A stretch of 34,476 nucleotides of DNA from VGMD01 sp964552055 (GTDB taxonomy: Bacteria > Chlamydiota > Chlamydiia > Chlamydiales > 2-12-FULL-49-11), in assembly GCA_964552055.1 (NCBI GenBank), contig CAZKFL010000021.1, positions 1 through 34,476 of the forward strand. Reading direction: 5' to 3'. Below, in pieces: positions 1-9,199 of this stretch (position 1 is its first letter; the number at the start of each line of letters is the position of its first letter). Made by a program: the position numbers and the translations under genes. The notes beneath the pieces are model-generated. The model had not been told where the DNA came from. It saw only the letters and a list, made by a program, of their open reading frames with translations, and ran no database searches.

Positions 1-102
1 TTTCTTTATTATTGAAATATTCATATCGCTGATCAAACCTGTCGCGTAACCTATCTCAAGAAAAGTGACTGCCTCGAATACAAGATTCTTTAAATCATTT
101 AA

Positions 103-606
103 AATTCTGGTATCAGACAATGCCATCACGATCACCGGCGAGGTGGAGGCGGCCACGGTGGTGGCAGAGGCGGCGGAAGACCTGATGCTGGTCATGGCGG
201 TGGCAGGCACGGTGGTGGTGGCAGGCATGATGGCAGTGGTCACCCACATGGCAATCGAGGACATAGAGGCAGAGGACAATGGCATAACCACTCTTACTAT
301 CACGGTCATGGCGGATGGCGCAATGGCGGTTGGTACGGCCCCTATTCCTACTATGGTCCCGGCTGGATTGCCGGCGGCGCATTCCTCGTCGGCCTTTCTT
401 TCTACACCTGCGCAAATGCAGCAATTGCAAACACTAACACCTGGGTAATTAGTGCAGACGACGTCAACACCTACCAAAATTGGCCTAACCAAGAAAATCT
501 ATCCATCTACCAAGTAGACGGAGACTCCAACTATCCCTACCGCATCTGTCAGCAGCAAAGTGATGGTAGCTCCAGCTGTATAAAAGCCAGAGCTCGATCA
601 AATTAG
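103..606 (+). pseudogene. Gly/His-rich protein, reading frame without a start codon
   Basis: An open frame runs from just after TAA (100-102) to TAG (604-606) and contains no ATG, GTG or TTG start near its beginning. It encodes a Gly/His/Arg-rich stretch (HGGG and GRHGGGG motifs), then Trp/Tyr/Gly repeats (WHNHSYYHGHGGWRNGG), a hydrophobic segment (GWIAGGAFLVGLSF) and a polar tail ending CIKARARSN. The organised composition and the hydrophobic segment show that this frame is the coding one. The overlapping frame that opens with GTG at 65 gives Ala/Val-rich nonsense-like sequence. A frameshift near 65-130, or an upstream loss, probably removed the N-terminus and any signal peptide. Role unknown; Gly/His-rich envelope-associated proteins of this style exist in many bacteria, but no family is recognised here. 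Confidence 0.5.
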
Positions 607-610
607 ACTA

Positions 611-1147
611 TTAAGGTAGAGTTGCATTTGATGGAAACACAAGATTGTTAGTAGTAATATATTTATTAAGAGTATCTACCATTCCTGCACTTGCTCCACT
701 TGAGCATAGAAGTGTCATTCCTGTAGCATCCATATTAAGAGTGCTCTTTGATTCGTTAATGTAGCTATTGAAATCGCCTTCTAAAAATGGCTTAAGCCAT
801 ACGGACAGATCTCCAAGAAATGTTTGTTGATTAGCTGTTAATGTTTGGGTTGCTCCAAGATATTCATTGTATATTTGAGTAAGTGAATTAATTAATGATG
901 GCTGCCCCACATTCTCCCAACTATTATTGAAAATTGAAAAACAATTTGCAGGACTCCCACCGATATCAGTGCAATTATTGGTCGTTATACATTGCCCTGG
1001 CATACAATAATTAAAATCACCCAGCGTACTTTCTGCCATATTTTGACAGAGAAAGTATTGCGAATTAGCACTCTGTAACATTGTTATTAAATCTAAGGCA
1101 AATTCCCAATTTGCCTTTGCAAGGACAGAAGGAACTATATTTGACAT
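611..1147 (-). CDS. Orphan small protein, paralogue A of a divergent pair
   Basis: A 178-residue protein of unrecognised family. I place the start at the ATG whose product begins MSNIVPS, because GGGAG lies about 8 bases upstream and the paralogue at 1336 begins MSNSIPS. The two proteins share the N-terminal pattern LAKANWEF / LAIANWDF and the C-terminal pattern TLNKYITTNNLVFPSNATLP / QLNNYIIKNNYVIPTTVPLP, and each has scattered cysteines in the middle. No signal peptide or membrane segment is visible. It is transcribed away from its paralogue and the GH16 gene. No function is assigned. The conserved ends and variable, Cys-bearing centre suggest a small structural or secreted domain that has been duplicated. 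Confidence 0.75.
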   Translation of the reverse strand: MSNIVPSVLAKANWEFALDLITMLQSANSQYFLCQNMAESTLGDFNYCMPGQCITTNNCTDIGGSPANCFSIFNNSWENVGQPSLINSLTQIYNEYLGATQTLTANQQTFLGDLSVWLKPFLEGDFNSYINESKSTLNMDATGMTLLCSSGASAGMVDTLNKYITTNNLVFPSNATLP

Positions 1148-1236
1148 ATTTTTTTCTCCCAAATTAATTTTATACTATCTAAATAATAGCAATCTCGTAT
1201 TTATTCATATAACGCTAACCACTAATCTTTTAAGGC

Positions 1237-1286
1237 AACACTTGATAATTAACTTAATTAGAGTGAGTTATATAATACCAAGTGTT
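1237..1286. promoter_or_regulatory. Inverted repeat in the divergent intergenic region
   Basis: AACACTTG (1237-1244) and CAAGTGTT (1279-1286) form a perfect 8-base inverted repeat that encloses TATAAT at 1271-1276. It sits between two divergently transcribed paralogous genes, where a shared operator or overlapping promoters would be expected. I see no well-spaced -35 box, so the promoter assignment is weak. Confidence 0.3.
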
Positions 1287-1335
1287 TGTTATATTAAATT
1301 CAAATAAATATCACAATTAAAAAAGGAGTGTTATA

Positions 1336-1935
1336 ATGAGCAATTCAATACCATCTACCCCTAATATCGCTTCAGGCTTAGCTATTGCTAATTGGGATTT
1401 TTTCCAATCTTTTCTTATAAAGGATCCTACCTCAGGACTGATGATTGTCAATCCAGATCCTACTCTTTGCGGTAGTATGTATGCTTTTTGCTATGATGGT
1501 AAAATGGGTAAATGCCCATCTGGGTCAGATTCAGCAGGTAATTTATCTATTTTTGAAATGTGGCGCAGCGCATATAAAGAAGTTCTCGGTGAGTATTCAA
1601 GTTACATCATAAGTAGTTGCTGTCCACTAGGCTCACAAACATGTGATTCTAGTTTAGTTAATCAATGTGTAACAAACGGAGTCATAGGTCAGCCTGAGGC
1701 AACTTTCTACCTAAATGCATGGAATTTTTATAATAACTTAGTAGCCTTTGACCCTATTGTATCAGCAGCATTAACTTCAAATGACCCTACTTGGAATATT
1801 ATTCAGCTACCATTAGGAGCAGGCCTTTTCATTACGTGTTTTGATGCTGGCACAAAACTTGGTTTAGTCACCCAATTAAATAACTACATAATAAAAAATA
1901 ATTATGTGATACCAACAACTGTACCTCTTCCTTAA
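1336..1935 (+). CDS. Orphan small Cys-containing protein, paralogue B
   Basis: A 199-residue protein preceded by a strong ribosome site (AAAAGGAG, 7 bases before ATG). It is a diverged paralogue of the protein at 611-1147: the N-terminus MSN-IPS...LAIANWDFF and the C-terminus LVTQLNNYIIKNNYVIP match, while the centre differs and is richer in Cys (CC, CDSS and C-x-x-x-x-x-C spacings). No signal peptide is evident. It ends 21 bases before the giant GH16 gene, so the two are probably co-transcribed, and a partner or accessory role for the GH16 protein is plausible. Function unknown. Confidence 0.8.
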   Translation: MSNSIPSTPNIASGLAIANWDFFQSFLIKDPTSGLMIVNPDPTLCGSMYAFCYDGKMGKCPSGSDSAGNLSIFEMWRSAYKEVLGEYSSYIISSCCPLGSQTCDSSLVNQCVTNGVIGQPEATFYLNAWNFYNNLVAFDPIVSAALTSNDPTWNIIQLPLGAGLFITCFDAGTKLGLVTQLNNYIIKNNYVIPTTVPLP

Positions 1936-1956
1936 TATTTAATTAGGTTTATACGT

Positions 1957-4900
1957 ATGGGCGCCCCCCAACTTAATACATATGCTTATTATGATGGCAA
2001 TTGGAAAGTAGATCCTACTTTCCAAGGTCCTGTTACGATTTCTGGAAAGCCAGGAGTTACTTGGGTGAGTTTAAACTGGACTCCCCCTCCCTCTGGTCTT
2101 GCTACAAATCTAGCAGGATATGTTGTCTGCAGATCATTACCGAATGCAAAATCTGCCCCTCAATTCATACAAGACGGAAGTTCAACTATAGTTTATGTGG
2201 GAACAGGAACACACTTTGGAGATCTGCCACTTTCGGAAAATACAACAGAACTTTTAAATGCTGATTCGGGGTTACTCCCAGGGACTACCTACTGGTATAG
2301 CGTATTTGCCGTAACGCCACCACCGGCACAGCCAGATAACGCATTTCCTATATTTACACCTGGCTCCATATCACCCGCCCTTTCTATTTCTATAACAACA
2401 CTATCCTCATCCGCTTATCTTAATCTAATTAATGATGGAATTTTTGCAAATGTTACAAACACCAATTCATCTTGGATTTTTCAACCAGAACTTGGAGCTT
2501 CAAGCGCTGTAAATGTGAAGCCATCAACAACAGCCGGTCCATTTTTGATTTCTGGGGGTACAGATGCTGGCAAATGTTGCAACGGAGTTAATTGTTATAT
2601 TCCAACTACACCAAATCAATGTAATCAAACAAATATTGACCCAAATGATCCCGTAATAAATATTAATAGCGACTCTCTTTTTTCAGAATACATGACTGTT
2701 CAAATGCCTATCACTTCTTGTCTTGGAGTTTGTGCAGTTGGTGATACTGGATGCCCGAGAGGGAGATGCATATATTCAGCAAGTGAAGGCGGCGGATGCA
2801 GACCTGACAATCTTATTAATCCAGCCGAGCCAACTTTAGGCAGATGGTGTGATTCAACTAATTTCCCTAATACCAATCCTCCGACACCTCCTCCTGCATG
2901 CAATTGTCCAGCTAGCGCTCCACCTAATAGCACCCAGGTAATTTATCAAACGTACAAACCCCCTGGTGGTCTTGTTCCGGGCAAACTCTATTCATTTTCA
3001 ATTTGGTATAGAACTAATAACCCTATTAGCGCAAACTTAGCCATCAATGGAAATAATCAAACTTACACACCTAAGATAACTGTTTATGGTAACGACGGAC
3101 CTTCTGAGCCGTCCTATAAGACAACATCTATCCTTGGTTCATTTCAAAGTGAGCAATACTTAGAAAATGAAGGAAGTAAAGGAAATGATGATAGCGCCGG
3201 AAAGGCTGTAGCGTGCTCTACGAGTGATGACTCAACAAGTTGTCAAAGAGCAGCCGCATATAGCAACGCTGCTAACTATCAGTTTTATTCGAATTTTACA
3301 GGAATTTGGCAACAAGCAGCCTTTACTTTTACAATCGGATCAACGGAACCGAGCGCAATTGTTAACGCATATAATACCACTGGTGATCCTGTTCAAGCTT
3401 ATTATGCAGGAAGCACAAAGCCTGAAACAACCTTCGATGCATTTACAGTTTCCATTGAGATCCCCCCGAATGTAAGCGGGAATCCAAATGGTTACATGGA
3501 TTTTGCTAATGCAGAACTTTACGAGGGCCCTCTTCCTTATACAGATCCCTACTGGTATATTAATCTAAACAAAACAAGCAGCAAAAATTTAGTCTTTAAT
3601 TCGAATTTTTGGGGTGTGCAAACAGAAACACAAGGAACTGTTTCTCCCGGTTGGAATTATCCGCCAGCTCTTAATATGGCTCCTGAAAGCCAATCTTGCG
3701 GAGCCCCATGCACAGGCAATGCAATTGTGTGTCTAGATTCAAGTAAGAATCTAGTTACTACTGCTTCTTGCGCAAGTACCTGCAAAGGCACATGCGATGT
3801 AAATACCGTTTGTCAGGGTGGAACAGGAAGCTGCGTTGGTTCATGCACTCCAAATGTTGGAACTTGCAATATAGACAATAGCTACACTTGCACAGGTGGA
3901 TTTGGAACTTGCACAGGAGACTGCACCTTAAGTAAGGTTTGCGAATTACCTTCAGGCGGAACAGGCATTGGGGATTGCAGCGGAACATGTACAGGCACAT
4001 GCACTTACGCTGAACCAATGTGTCAAATTAACGCAAATGAATCTTGTAGCGGCATCTGCAACCCACCATCAACTAACCCGCCAACCGTACCGCCTCCCCG
4101 AGCCGGGGCTTGCTCGTGCCATACAGACAAGGAAGTATGTACTTTTCCTGATAATAGTGACGGAACTTCAGGAGGCAATTGCACACTCGCGTACAGCATT
4201 GTATGTCCCTCTAACCCTTGTTCGGATGTTGGTGATTACTGTAAACCATCTGCCCCGGTACCTACTTGTGTGAATGGGACAGGCTCCTGTTCGGGTAGTT
4301 GCGAAGGAACATGTTCCAGCACTTGTCAAAATGGCTCAGGAACCTGTGGTCAGGATCCAAAAAGCAATCCAGGCTGCAGCGGCTCTGCCCAAGGAACCGG
4401 TATATGTTCTGCAGGTACGGGAAATTGCACAGGGGCAGCTGTATGTCTCGACACATCAAATCCCTTATACTCAATGTATGCAAAAACACAATCCCCAATT
4501 TGCGCGCCAAACCAGCCCGGCATTTCTAGCTATCTTGCTATTCAGGGTTGCTCTTGCCAAACAATTACGGTTGAGCAAGCAAATTTGAAAGGATCTATGG
4601 GCTGGTTTATGGGATCCTTTGGACTAGCCCCTAACACAACTTATACACTAAGTTTTGATATTATGGTTATCGAAAACACAAACCCAACAATTCCACCGTC
4701 AAATAACACTTTTGATATCTATATTAATGATATAACGGGAACTACATTTCAATATACATCCTTAACTTTTACATCAGATGTATCAACAGCAACTGGATTC
4801 GTGCCATCAACTCATTATACTGCTGGCAATGCACCCATAACATTTATCACACCTGCAACCCCTATAAATCTAGATCTTCAATTTCAAATTTATAAGAAAA

Positions 4901-6486
4901 GTCTTAGCGTTGGAATAAAAAATGTTCAAATTAACGCAATAGGTGGTGAGATTTATGGAATTCAAAATCCTCATCCAGCCTTACTGACAAAACCTTCCAC
5001 TACTTCATCAGCGAATGGTAGCGATGCCATTTTATGGAGGTTGCCTGAGAGCGCAACAAATAAGGATTGCAAGCAATGTGTCTTATTTGGCGAAACGGCA
5101 AACTCAGGAGATCTAAAAGAACTGCTTGGTTGGCCACAAGGATTAACGCTATTTAATGGATTTTCCCATACGGGTAATTTTGTAGATAACTTTAATATTG
5201 TAACAGATACTGACACATACTTGAGCAGCACTTTGAATTTTGGAAGCAATACGAACGTAATGCAACTAAATGTAGAAAATTATGATGATACAGGTGTCAC
5301 ATCCAATTCCAGCGCATTTATTATGTCAAACGGCTACTATGGATCAGGTCAATGGGATGTATGGGTTAAACTGAATGAAGTATTAGATGCTAATAAAAAC
5401 GTCTTAATGAACACAGATACATCACAACCAACAAATGGTCCTGCTAATCCAATAGGCTGTACATTTGCATTCTGGATTTTTCATGGTCTTGATTATAGCG
5501 TTGCGGGCGGCCCTAAAATTCTAAATGAACCAAGCCCCTTTAGAAATACAGAAATTGATATCGAAATGAACGGAAGTTGCCCTGATTATTCGTTTAATTT
5601 CACAAACAGCACAGGAAGATTAAATGGTTGGGGCGGACAAGCAGGTGGAGATGGTTCAAACTTCACGATGCATACTTATATGCCAGAAGATCCTACCACA
5701 AAAACACAGATAAATTTAAATGACGGAAAATATCATAAACTTTCTATTCTCTATCATTCAGGTATAGATCCGACTCCAGATAAAATATCCCCAAATGCTA
5801 TTCCAAATCCTACTAATGCTACCGCATATCCAAATTATCCTACAGCAAGAATTCCTGGATTTGTTAAATGGTTTGTCGATGATATTGAATGGGGATGTGG
5901 ATGGACTGGAAACACTTACGGCCAAGATAACGTTCCAATGACAGCGACAAGAATGGTTGTAGGCCCCTGGAATCCCGGTTGGGCCGGATGTTCTGTTTGC
6001 TGCGCTAATAGCACTCTACCTAATAATGGTGTCTGTCCCTGTCCATCTGGCGCTGCTCCTATGACAACTGCAGATGGAGAAACTATACCTGCTACACAAT
6101 GTGTTACTTGGGATACAGCAACATTTAATATTGCCCAAATACAATTTACTCCTATTTGTGAAGATTGTCTCCTCCCCACATCAAAGCTCCCCTATTGTCC
6201 TGCGGTTTCATTACCTGCTAGACCAAATCCGACAGAATTACCACCTAATGCTGCTTCAAATGCACCTAATATAATAACCGCGGCAAGTGGATCATGTGGT
6301 GCCAATAATGTTGGCCCTCCCAATCGCGACCGCACTTTACCTGAATCAAAATCATTTATGGTTGTCCCTCCGATGGGTTGTAATTTTGCAGGAGAATGTT
6401 GCAACGGTTCTCAATGCAATGCAGATACTAGCGGAACATGCAAAAGTGATGGGTCAACTCAAGGTGCCTACTGTGAATTTTCCTGA
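1957..6486 (+). CDS. Giant Cys-rich protein with FN3-like, two CBM-like and a GH16 domain
   Basis: A 1509-residue protein. Residues ~28-150 look like a fibronectin type III domain (VSLNWTPP...GLLPGTTYWYSVFAVT). Two jelly-roll modules resembling carbohydrate-binding families 4/9 follow at ~155-530 and ~544-1010; each begins with an N-L-[IV]-[FN]-[ND]-x-x-F type strand and contains G-L-[VA]-P-x-x-x-Y-[ST]-[FL]-S. Each module is interrupted at the same point by a Cys-rich insert (~206-316 and ~579-868), the second full of G-[ST]-C-x-G-x-C repeats. The C-terminal third (~1080-1385) is a GH16 (laminarinase-type) domain. Its EIDIE motif has E1199 as predicted nucleophile, D1201, and E1203 as acid/base. 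The GH16-like WFVDDIEW follows. A Cys-rich tail repeats CCNG-x-x-C from the first insert. Substrate is probably a beta-1,3 or mixed-linkage glucan. No Sec signal peptide is visible at the N-terminus, so the export route is unclear. The ribosome site is weak (AGG, about 12 bases upstream). Confidence 0.85.
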   Translation: MGAPQLNTYAYYDGNWKVDPTFQGPVTISGKPGVTWVSLNWTPPPSGLATNLAGYVVCRSLPNAKSAPQFIQDGSSTIVYVGTGTHFGDLPLSENTTELLNADSGLLPGTTYWYSVFAVTPPPAQPDNAFPIFTPGSISPALSISITTLSSSAYLNLINDGIFANVTNTNSSWIFQPELGASSAVNVKPSTTAGPFLISGGTDAGKCCNGVNCYIPTTPNQCNQTNIDPNDPVININSDSLFSEYMTVQMPITSCLGVCAVGDTGCPRGRCIYSASEGGGCRPDNLINPAEPTLGRWCDSTNFPNTNPPTPPPACNCPASAPPNSTQVIYQTYKPPGGLVPGKLYSFSIWYRTNNPISANLAINGNNQTYTPKITVYGNDGPSEPSYKTTSILGSFQSEQYLENEGSKGNDDSAGKAVACSTSDDSTSCQRAAAYSNAANYQFYSNFTGIWQQAAFTFTIGSTEPSAIVNAYNTTGDPVQAYYAGSTKPETTFDAFTVSIEIPPNVSGNPNGYMDFANAELYEGPLPYTDPYWYINLNKTSSKNLVFNSNFWGVQTETQGTVSPGWNYPPALNMAPESQSCGAPCTGNAIVCLDSSKNLVTTASCASTCKGTCDVNTVCQGGTGSCVGSCTPNVGTCNIDNSYTCTGGFGTCTGDCTLSKVCELPSGGTGIGDCSGTCTGTCTYAEPMCQINANESCSGICNPPSTNPPTVPPPRAGACSCHTDKEVCTFPDNSDGTSGGNCTLAYSIVCPSNPCSDVGDYCKPSAPVPTCVNGTGSCSGSCEGTCSSTCQNGSGTCGQDPKSNPGCSGSAQGTGICSAGTGNCTGAAVCLDTSNPLYSMYAKTQSPICAPNQPGISSYLAIQGCSCQTITVEQANLKGSMGWFMGSFGLAPNTTYTLSFDIMVIENTNPTIPPSNNTFDIYINDITGTTFQYTSLTFTSDVSTATGFVPSTHYTAGNAPITFITPATPINLDLQFQIYKKSLSVGIKNVQINAIGGEIYGIQNPHPALLTKPSTTSSANGSDAILWRLPESATNKDCKQCVLFGETANSGDLKELLGWPQGLTLFNGFSHTGNFVDNFNIVTDTDTYLSSTLNFGSNTNVMQLNVENYDDTGVTSNSSAFIMSNGYYGSGQWDVWVKLNEVLDANKNVLMNTDTSQPTNGPANPIGCTFAFWIFHGLDYSVAGGPKILNEPSPFRNTEIDIEMNGSCPDYSFNFTNSTGRLNGWGGQAGGDGSNFTMHTYMPEDPTTKTQINLNDGKYHKLSILYHSGIDPTPDKISPNAIPNPTNATAYPNYPTARIPGFVKWFVDDIEWGCGWTGNTYGQDNVPMTATRMVVGPWNPGWAGCSVCCANSTLPNNGVCPCPSGAAPMTTADGETIPATQCVTWDTATFNIAQIQFTPICEDCLLPTSKLPYCPAVSLPARPNPTELPPNAASNAPNIITAASGSCGANNVGPPNRDRTLPESKSFMVVPPMGCNFAGECCNGSQCNADTSGTCKSDGSTQGAYCEFS

Positions 6487-6521
6487 TTGATGATAAATAA
6501 TCATCGTGATATTGGGAAGGC

Positions 6522-7643
6522 ATGGTTGAGAGGACTAACTCACAGTTTTATGATGAGGGGGGACGGGCGATTTTGTTTCGCGGGGTGAATTTGCCTGCGA
6601 AGGTTCCGGCTACGTTGCCTACTTTTTATGAAGGGAAGGATGTCTCTTATGTGGGTAGGCCATGGCCGATGGATGTGGCTGAGGAGCATGTTAGAAATCT
6701 GAAGATGCTCGGGATGAATTGGGTGCGGGTTTCGGTTCCATGGGAAGCTGTCATGCATGAGGGGCCGGGGCAGTTTGATGAGGAGTATCTCTCTTATTTT
6801 AAAAGTCTGATTGATCTTTTTGAGAAAAATGGTATCTTTGTTGATATTGATCCGCACCAAGATGTGTTTTCTAGGTTTTCGGGAGGAAGTGGGGCGCCGA
6901 AATGGGTTTTTGATTTGGCGGGCTTGATTCCGGAAAATTTTTATGAGACTCTTGCTGCATCTACGCAGCATGAATATGATTTGAACAATAAGACGCCATT
7001 TCCGTATCTTTTCTGGCAGACAAATTTGTCAAAATTGGCAGCTATGACGATGTTTACTTTGTTTTGGGCGGGTGATACGTATGCGCCCAAATTACCAATA
7101 CAGCACTTTCTTCAAGATCAATACCTTGCATTTGTGAAAAGTTTAGCGGAAAGAGTTAAACACAACAAAAATATTTTAACGATTGCCACAATGAATGAGA
7201 TTTCAAAGGGGTATATTGGCAATACCAAGCTTGATAAAGTAACTGGCGATGTTAAACTTGGATTTATGCCCACTGCCCTTGAAGGATTTGCTCTAGCAAA
7301 TGGCAGCTCTCTTAGCGTAACAAAATATGGTGTCGGGATGCTTGGACTTCCAGTGGGACATGAGATTATCAACCGAAAAAGCGTGCGGGCATGGAAAGGT
7401 AATTGTATTTGGAAAGAGCACGGAGTTTGGGATTATGATGCGAAGGGTAGCCCCGTCATTTTAAAACCAAATTATTTTCAGCTACTTAGAAAGGAAGAAT
7501 TTACAGATCGCTTTTACAAGCCGTTTGCTAACAGGCTATATAAGGAAATCAGAAGCGCTTGTGATAAAAATTTTTTAATTACCCCAAAAACTTCTGATAC
7601 CCCTATCGAAATCAGTTCTAATTCGATATTATCACTCTTTTAG
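6522..7643 (+). CDS. GH5_12-like glycosidase, C-terminally truncated
   Basis: A 373-residue protein resembling the GH5_12 glucosylceramidase/steryl-beta-glucosidase group. It has RGVNLPAKVP near residue 20, DVSYVGRPWPMDVAEEH, WVRVSVPWEAVMHEGPGQFDEEYL, DIDPHQDVFSRFSGGSGAP, the WQTNLSKLAAMTMFTLFWAG segment, and the acid/base motif TMNE with E226. Full-length members continue to a second catalytic Glu (nucleophile). This protein stops beforehand, after an unconvincing tail (TPKTSDTPIEISS), and its last 12 bases overlap the convergent SPFH gene. It is therefore probably inactive or the remnant of a longer gene. The first ~550 bases are visibly G-richer (GGGGGG at 6557-6562) than the rest of the gene and its neighbours, which hints at transfer or a chimeric origin. 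It lies 35 bases after the GH16 gene. GGGAAGG is only one base from the ATG, which makes the start slightly uncertain. Confidence 0.75.
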   Translation: MVERTNSQFYDEGGRAILFRGVNLPAKVPATLPTFYEGKDVSYVGRPWPMDVAEEHVRNLKMLGMNWVRVSVPWEAVMHEGPGQFDEEYLSYFKSLIDLFEKNGIFVDIDPHQDVFSRFSGGSGAPKWVFDLAGLIPENFYETLAASTQHEYDLNNKTPFPYLFWQTNLSKLAAMTMFTLFWAGDTYAPKLPIQHFLQDQYLAFVKSLAERVKHNKNILTIATMNEISKGYIGNTKLDKVTGDVKLGFMPTALEGFALANGSSLSVTKYGVGMLGLPVGHEIINRKSVRAWKGNCIWKEHGVWDYDAKGSPVILKPNYFQLLRKEEFTDRFYKPFANRLYKEIRSACDKNFLITPKTSDTPIEISSNSILSLF

Positions 7644-8504
7644 CTCTTTCAATATTCCTGTGATGTCTTTTGCTAGGGTTTGAGGTAGCTGGCCATTCCA
7701 TTTTTGAACTGCTTGGAGCATGATTAATTTTTCACTGATAGATTCCATTACTAACTTATTGGCTTCTGCCTCAGCTCCCGCTTTAATTAAAAGAGCGTTA
7801 GCCTCACCTTGAGCAAGCGCCATTTGCTTCCTAGCTACAGCTTCGGCTTCCTTAAGTTCATTTTCCCTTTGATGCGCTCTTTGGATTGCCTCAATCTTTA
7901 GATTTAACGCATGCACTACAGTTTCAGGTAGATGAAATTTCCCAATTAAGTAAAGCTTATCAATCATAATACCTTTCTTATCTAGAACCGACTTTAAAAT
8001 AGCCTCAACTCCCTCAAGAAAGTCTTGCTTCTCAGAGCTATACAAATCTTCAATCTTCATTTTAGAAGCTGTTTTATTTAAAGCGTCACGAATATAGTTT
8101 CTTAAGAATACATGCGTGATTTCATCAATTCCTCTTCGATATTCAGCAAAAATATGAGGAATGCTGTCCCTGTCTAAATGGTAAGAAATTCCAAGATTCG
8201 CAAAAACGGATAGACCTTCACTTGTTTGGAAATTAAATTCTTCGTTTTTTGCCTCCCATGTATCGTTTTGCATAAATATAGGAAAGCGATAAATCCGCAC
8301 CCAAGGAGCAACCCAATGCATACCGGTCGAAAGGGTTTCGGTATTAATTCCCCTGCTATCACCTAGCAAATTAACCTTTATTCCAACTGTACCCGGTGAA
8401 ATAATTTGAAAACATTGCGCCCAAGCAACAAGGATAATCGCAGAAGCTGCAATTGCTGCATAAAATTTCATCGTTCTAACATTTAACCATTCAAGAACAC
8501 CCAT
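7632..8504 (-). CDS. SPFH/prohibitin (HflK-like) membrane protein
   Basis: A 290-residue protein. It has a single N-terminal membrane segment (~12-32, KFYAAIAASAIILVAW), then the SPFH entry motif ISPGTVGIKVNLLG, the SPFH core (~35-205), and a long Ala/Glu-rich coiled coil (~210-265: ELKEAEAVARKQMALAQGEA, then AGAEAEANK). This is the layout of prohibitin/HflK/stomatin proteins, which form membrane-anchored oligomeric rings that scaffold lipids and modulate membrane proteases such as FtsH. No HflC-type partner is adjacent. The start has GAGG 4-5 bases upstream. The 3' end overlaps the truncated GH5_12-like gene by 12 bases on the other strand. Confidence 0.85.
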   Translation of the reverse strand: MGVLEWLNVRTMKFYAAIAASAIILVAWAQCFQIISPGTVGIKVNLLGDSRGINTETLSTGMHWVAPWVRIYRFPIFMQNDTWEAKNEEFNFQTSEGLSVFANLGISYHLDRDSIPHIFAEYRRGIDEITHVFLRNYIRDALNKTASKMKIEDLYSSEKQDFLEGVEAILKSVLDKKGIMIDKLYLIGKFHLPETVVHALNLKIEAIQRAHQRENELKEAEAVARKQMALAQGEANALLIKAGAEAEANKLVMESISEKLIMLQAVQKWNGQLPQTLAKDITGILKELKE

Positions 8505-8679
8505 AACACCTCACTATTTTTCCTATCTATTTTCTCTTAAGTGGCAAATTTTATACAACATAAATGGTGTAACCATTCGAGCAAAAATATTTAAAAACTG
8601 ATTCTTCTTGGTTTTTTCGCTATACTTCAAAAAGTGTTATATATATAATTTCTTAACAACAACTTTAGGAATAGTTCAT

Positions 8680-9159
8680 ATGAGCATATCGTTATTTTTC
8701 AAGACACTTGCCGTTGGAATCCTTGCAATTCAAGGAGGAGTTTCTACCAAAGCTCCCATTAAAGATCACGCAAGTGATGATACCGATATTCGTATGAGCA
8801 CAATTTTTCAAGATCGAGTACCTCATATTGCAGCATTAAGATTACGATTAATTGAAGGTACGCTACCCAAAGATCTTTGTTATTTGCTGGGCAATCAAGA
8901 CACTGCAAATGATGGCATATTCGTAGTTGAATATTGGCCGTGCAAAGAAGGAACAATTTTCCCAAGCTCTGGCCTAGAAGATATTCTAAACCTTGAAAAA
9001 GGATTTAGTGGAGTTGTGTACAAATGCACTGACAAAATGTCCGCAATTTACTCTCAAACTAAGAAGAGATTAGAACATTTCAAAATTTGCTCATTAGCAA
9101 TCAACCGCATGAAAAAAGTAATCCTTTCTATTACTAAGGGCTTAGAATCAGATTTGTAA
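8680..9159 (+). CDS. Small exported protein of unknown function
   Basis: I choose the ATG at 8680 (159 residues) over a TTG at 8608, because the product then begins with a plausible signal peptide (MSISLFFKTLAVGILAIQGGVSTKA) and AGGA lies about 10 bases upstream. The mature part contains DRVPHIAALRLRLIEGTLPKDLCYLLGN, a CKEGTIFPSSGLEDIL segment and several cysteines. No family is recognised. It is a single gene that converges on the Inc-like gene. A short hairpin (GGAAG/CTTCC, about 9181-9195) in the 40-base gap could act weakly as a terminator. Confidence 0.65.
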   Translation: MSISLFFKTLAVGILAIQGGVSTKAPIKDHASDDTDIRMSTIFQDRVPHIAALRLRLIEGTLPKDLCYLLGNQDTANDGIFVVEYWPCKEGTIFPSSGLEDILNLEKGFSGVVYKCTDKMSAIYSQTKKRLEHFKICSLAINRMKKVILSITKGLESDL

Positions 9160-9199
9160 AGTCATTCCATTCCAAACAGCGGAAGATTAACCTTCCCCC

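Noticed and set aside
2..49. A short open frame at the window edge (FFIIEIFISLIKPVA, then stop) that vaguely recalls a membrane segment of ATP synthase subunit a.
   Set aside because: Only 15 residues before a stop, and nothing downstream continues the similarity. Too short to call a gene end.
8608..8679. A 24-residue N-terminal extension of the small exported protein from a TTG.
   Set aside because: The ATG at 8680 gives a proper signal peptide and a better ribosome site.
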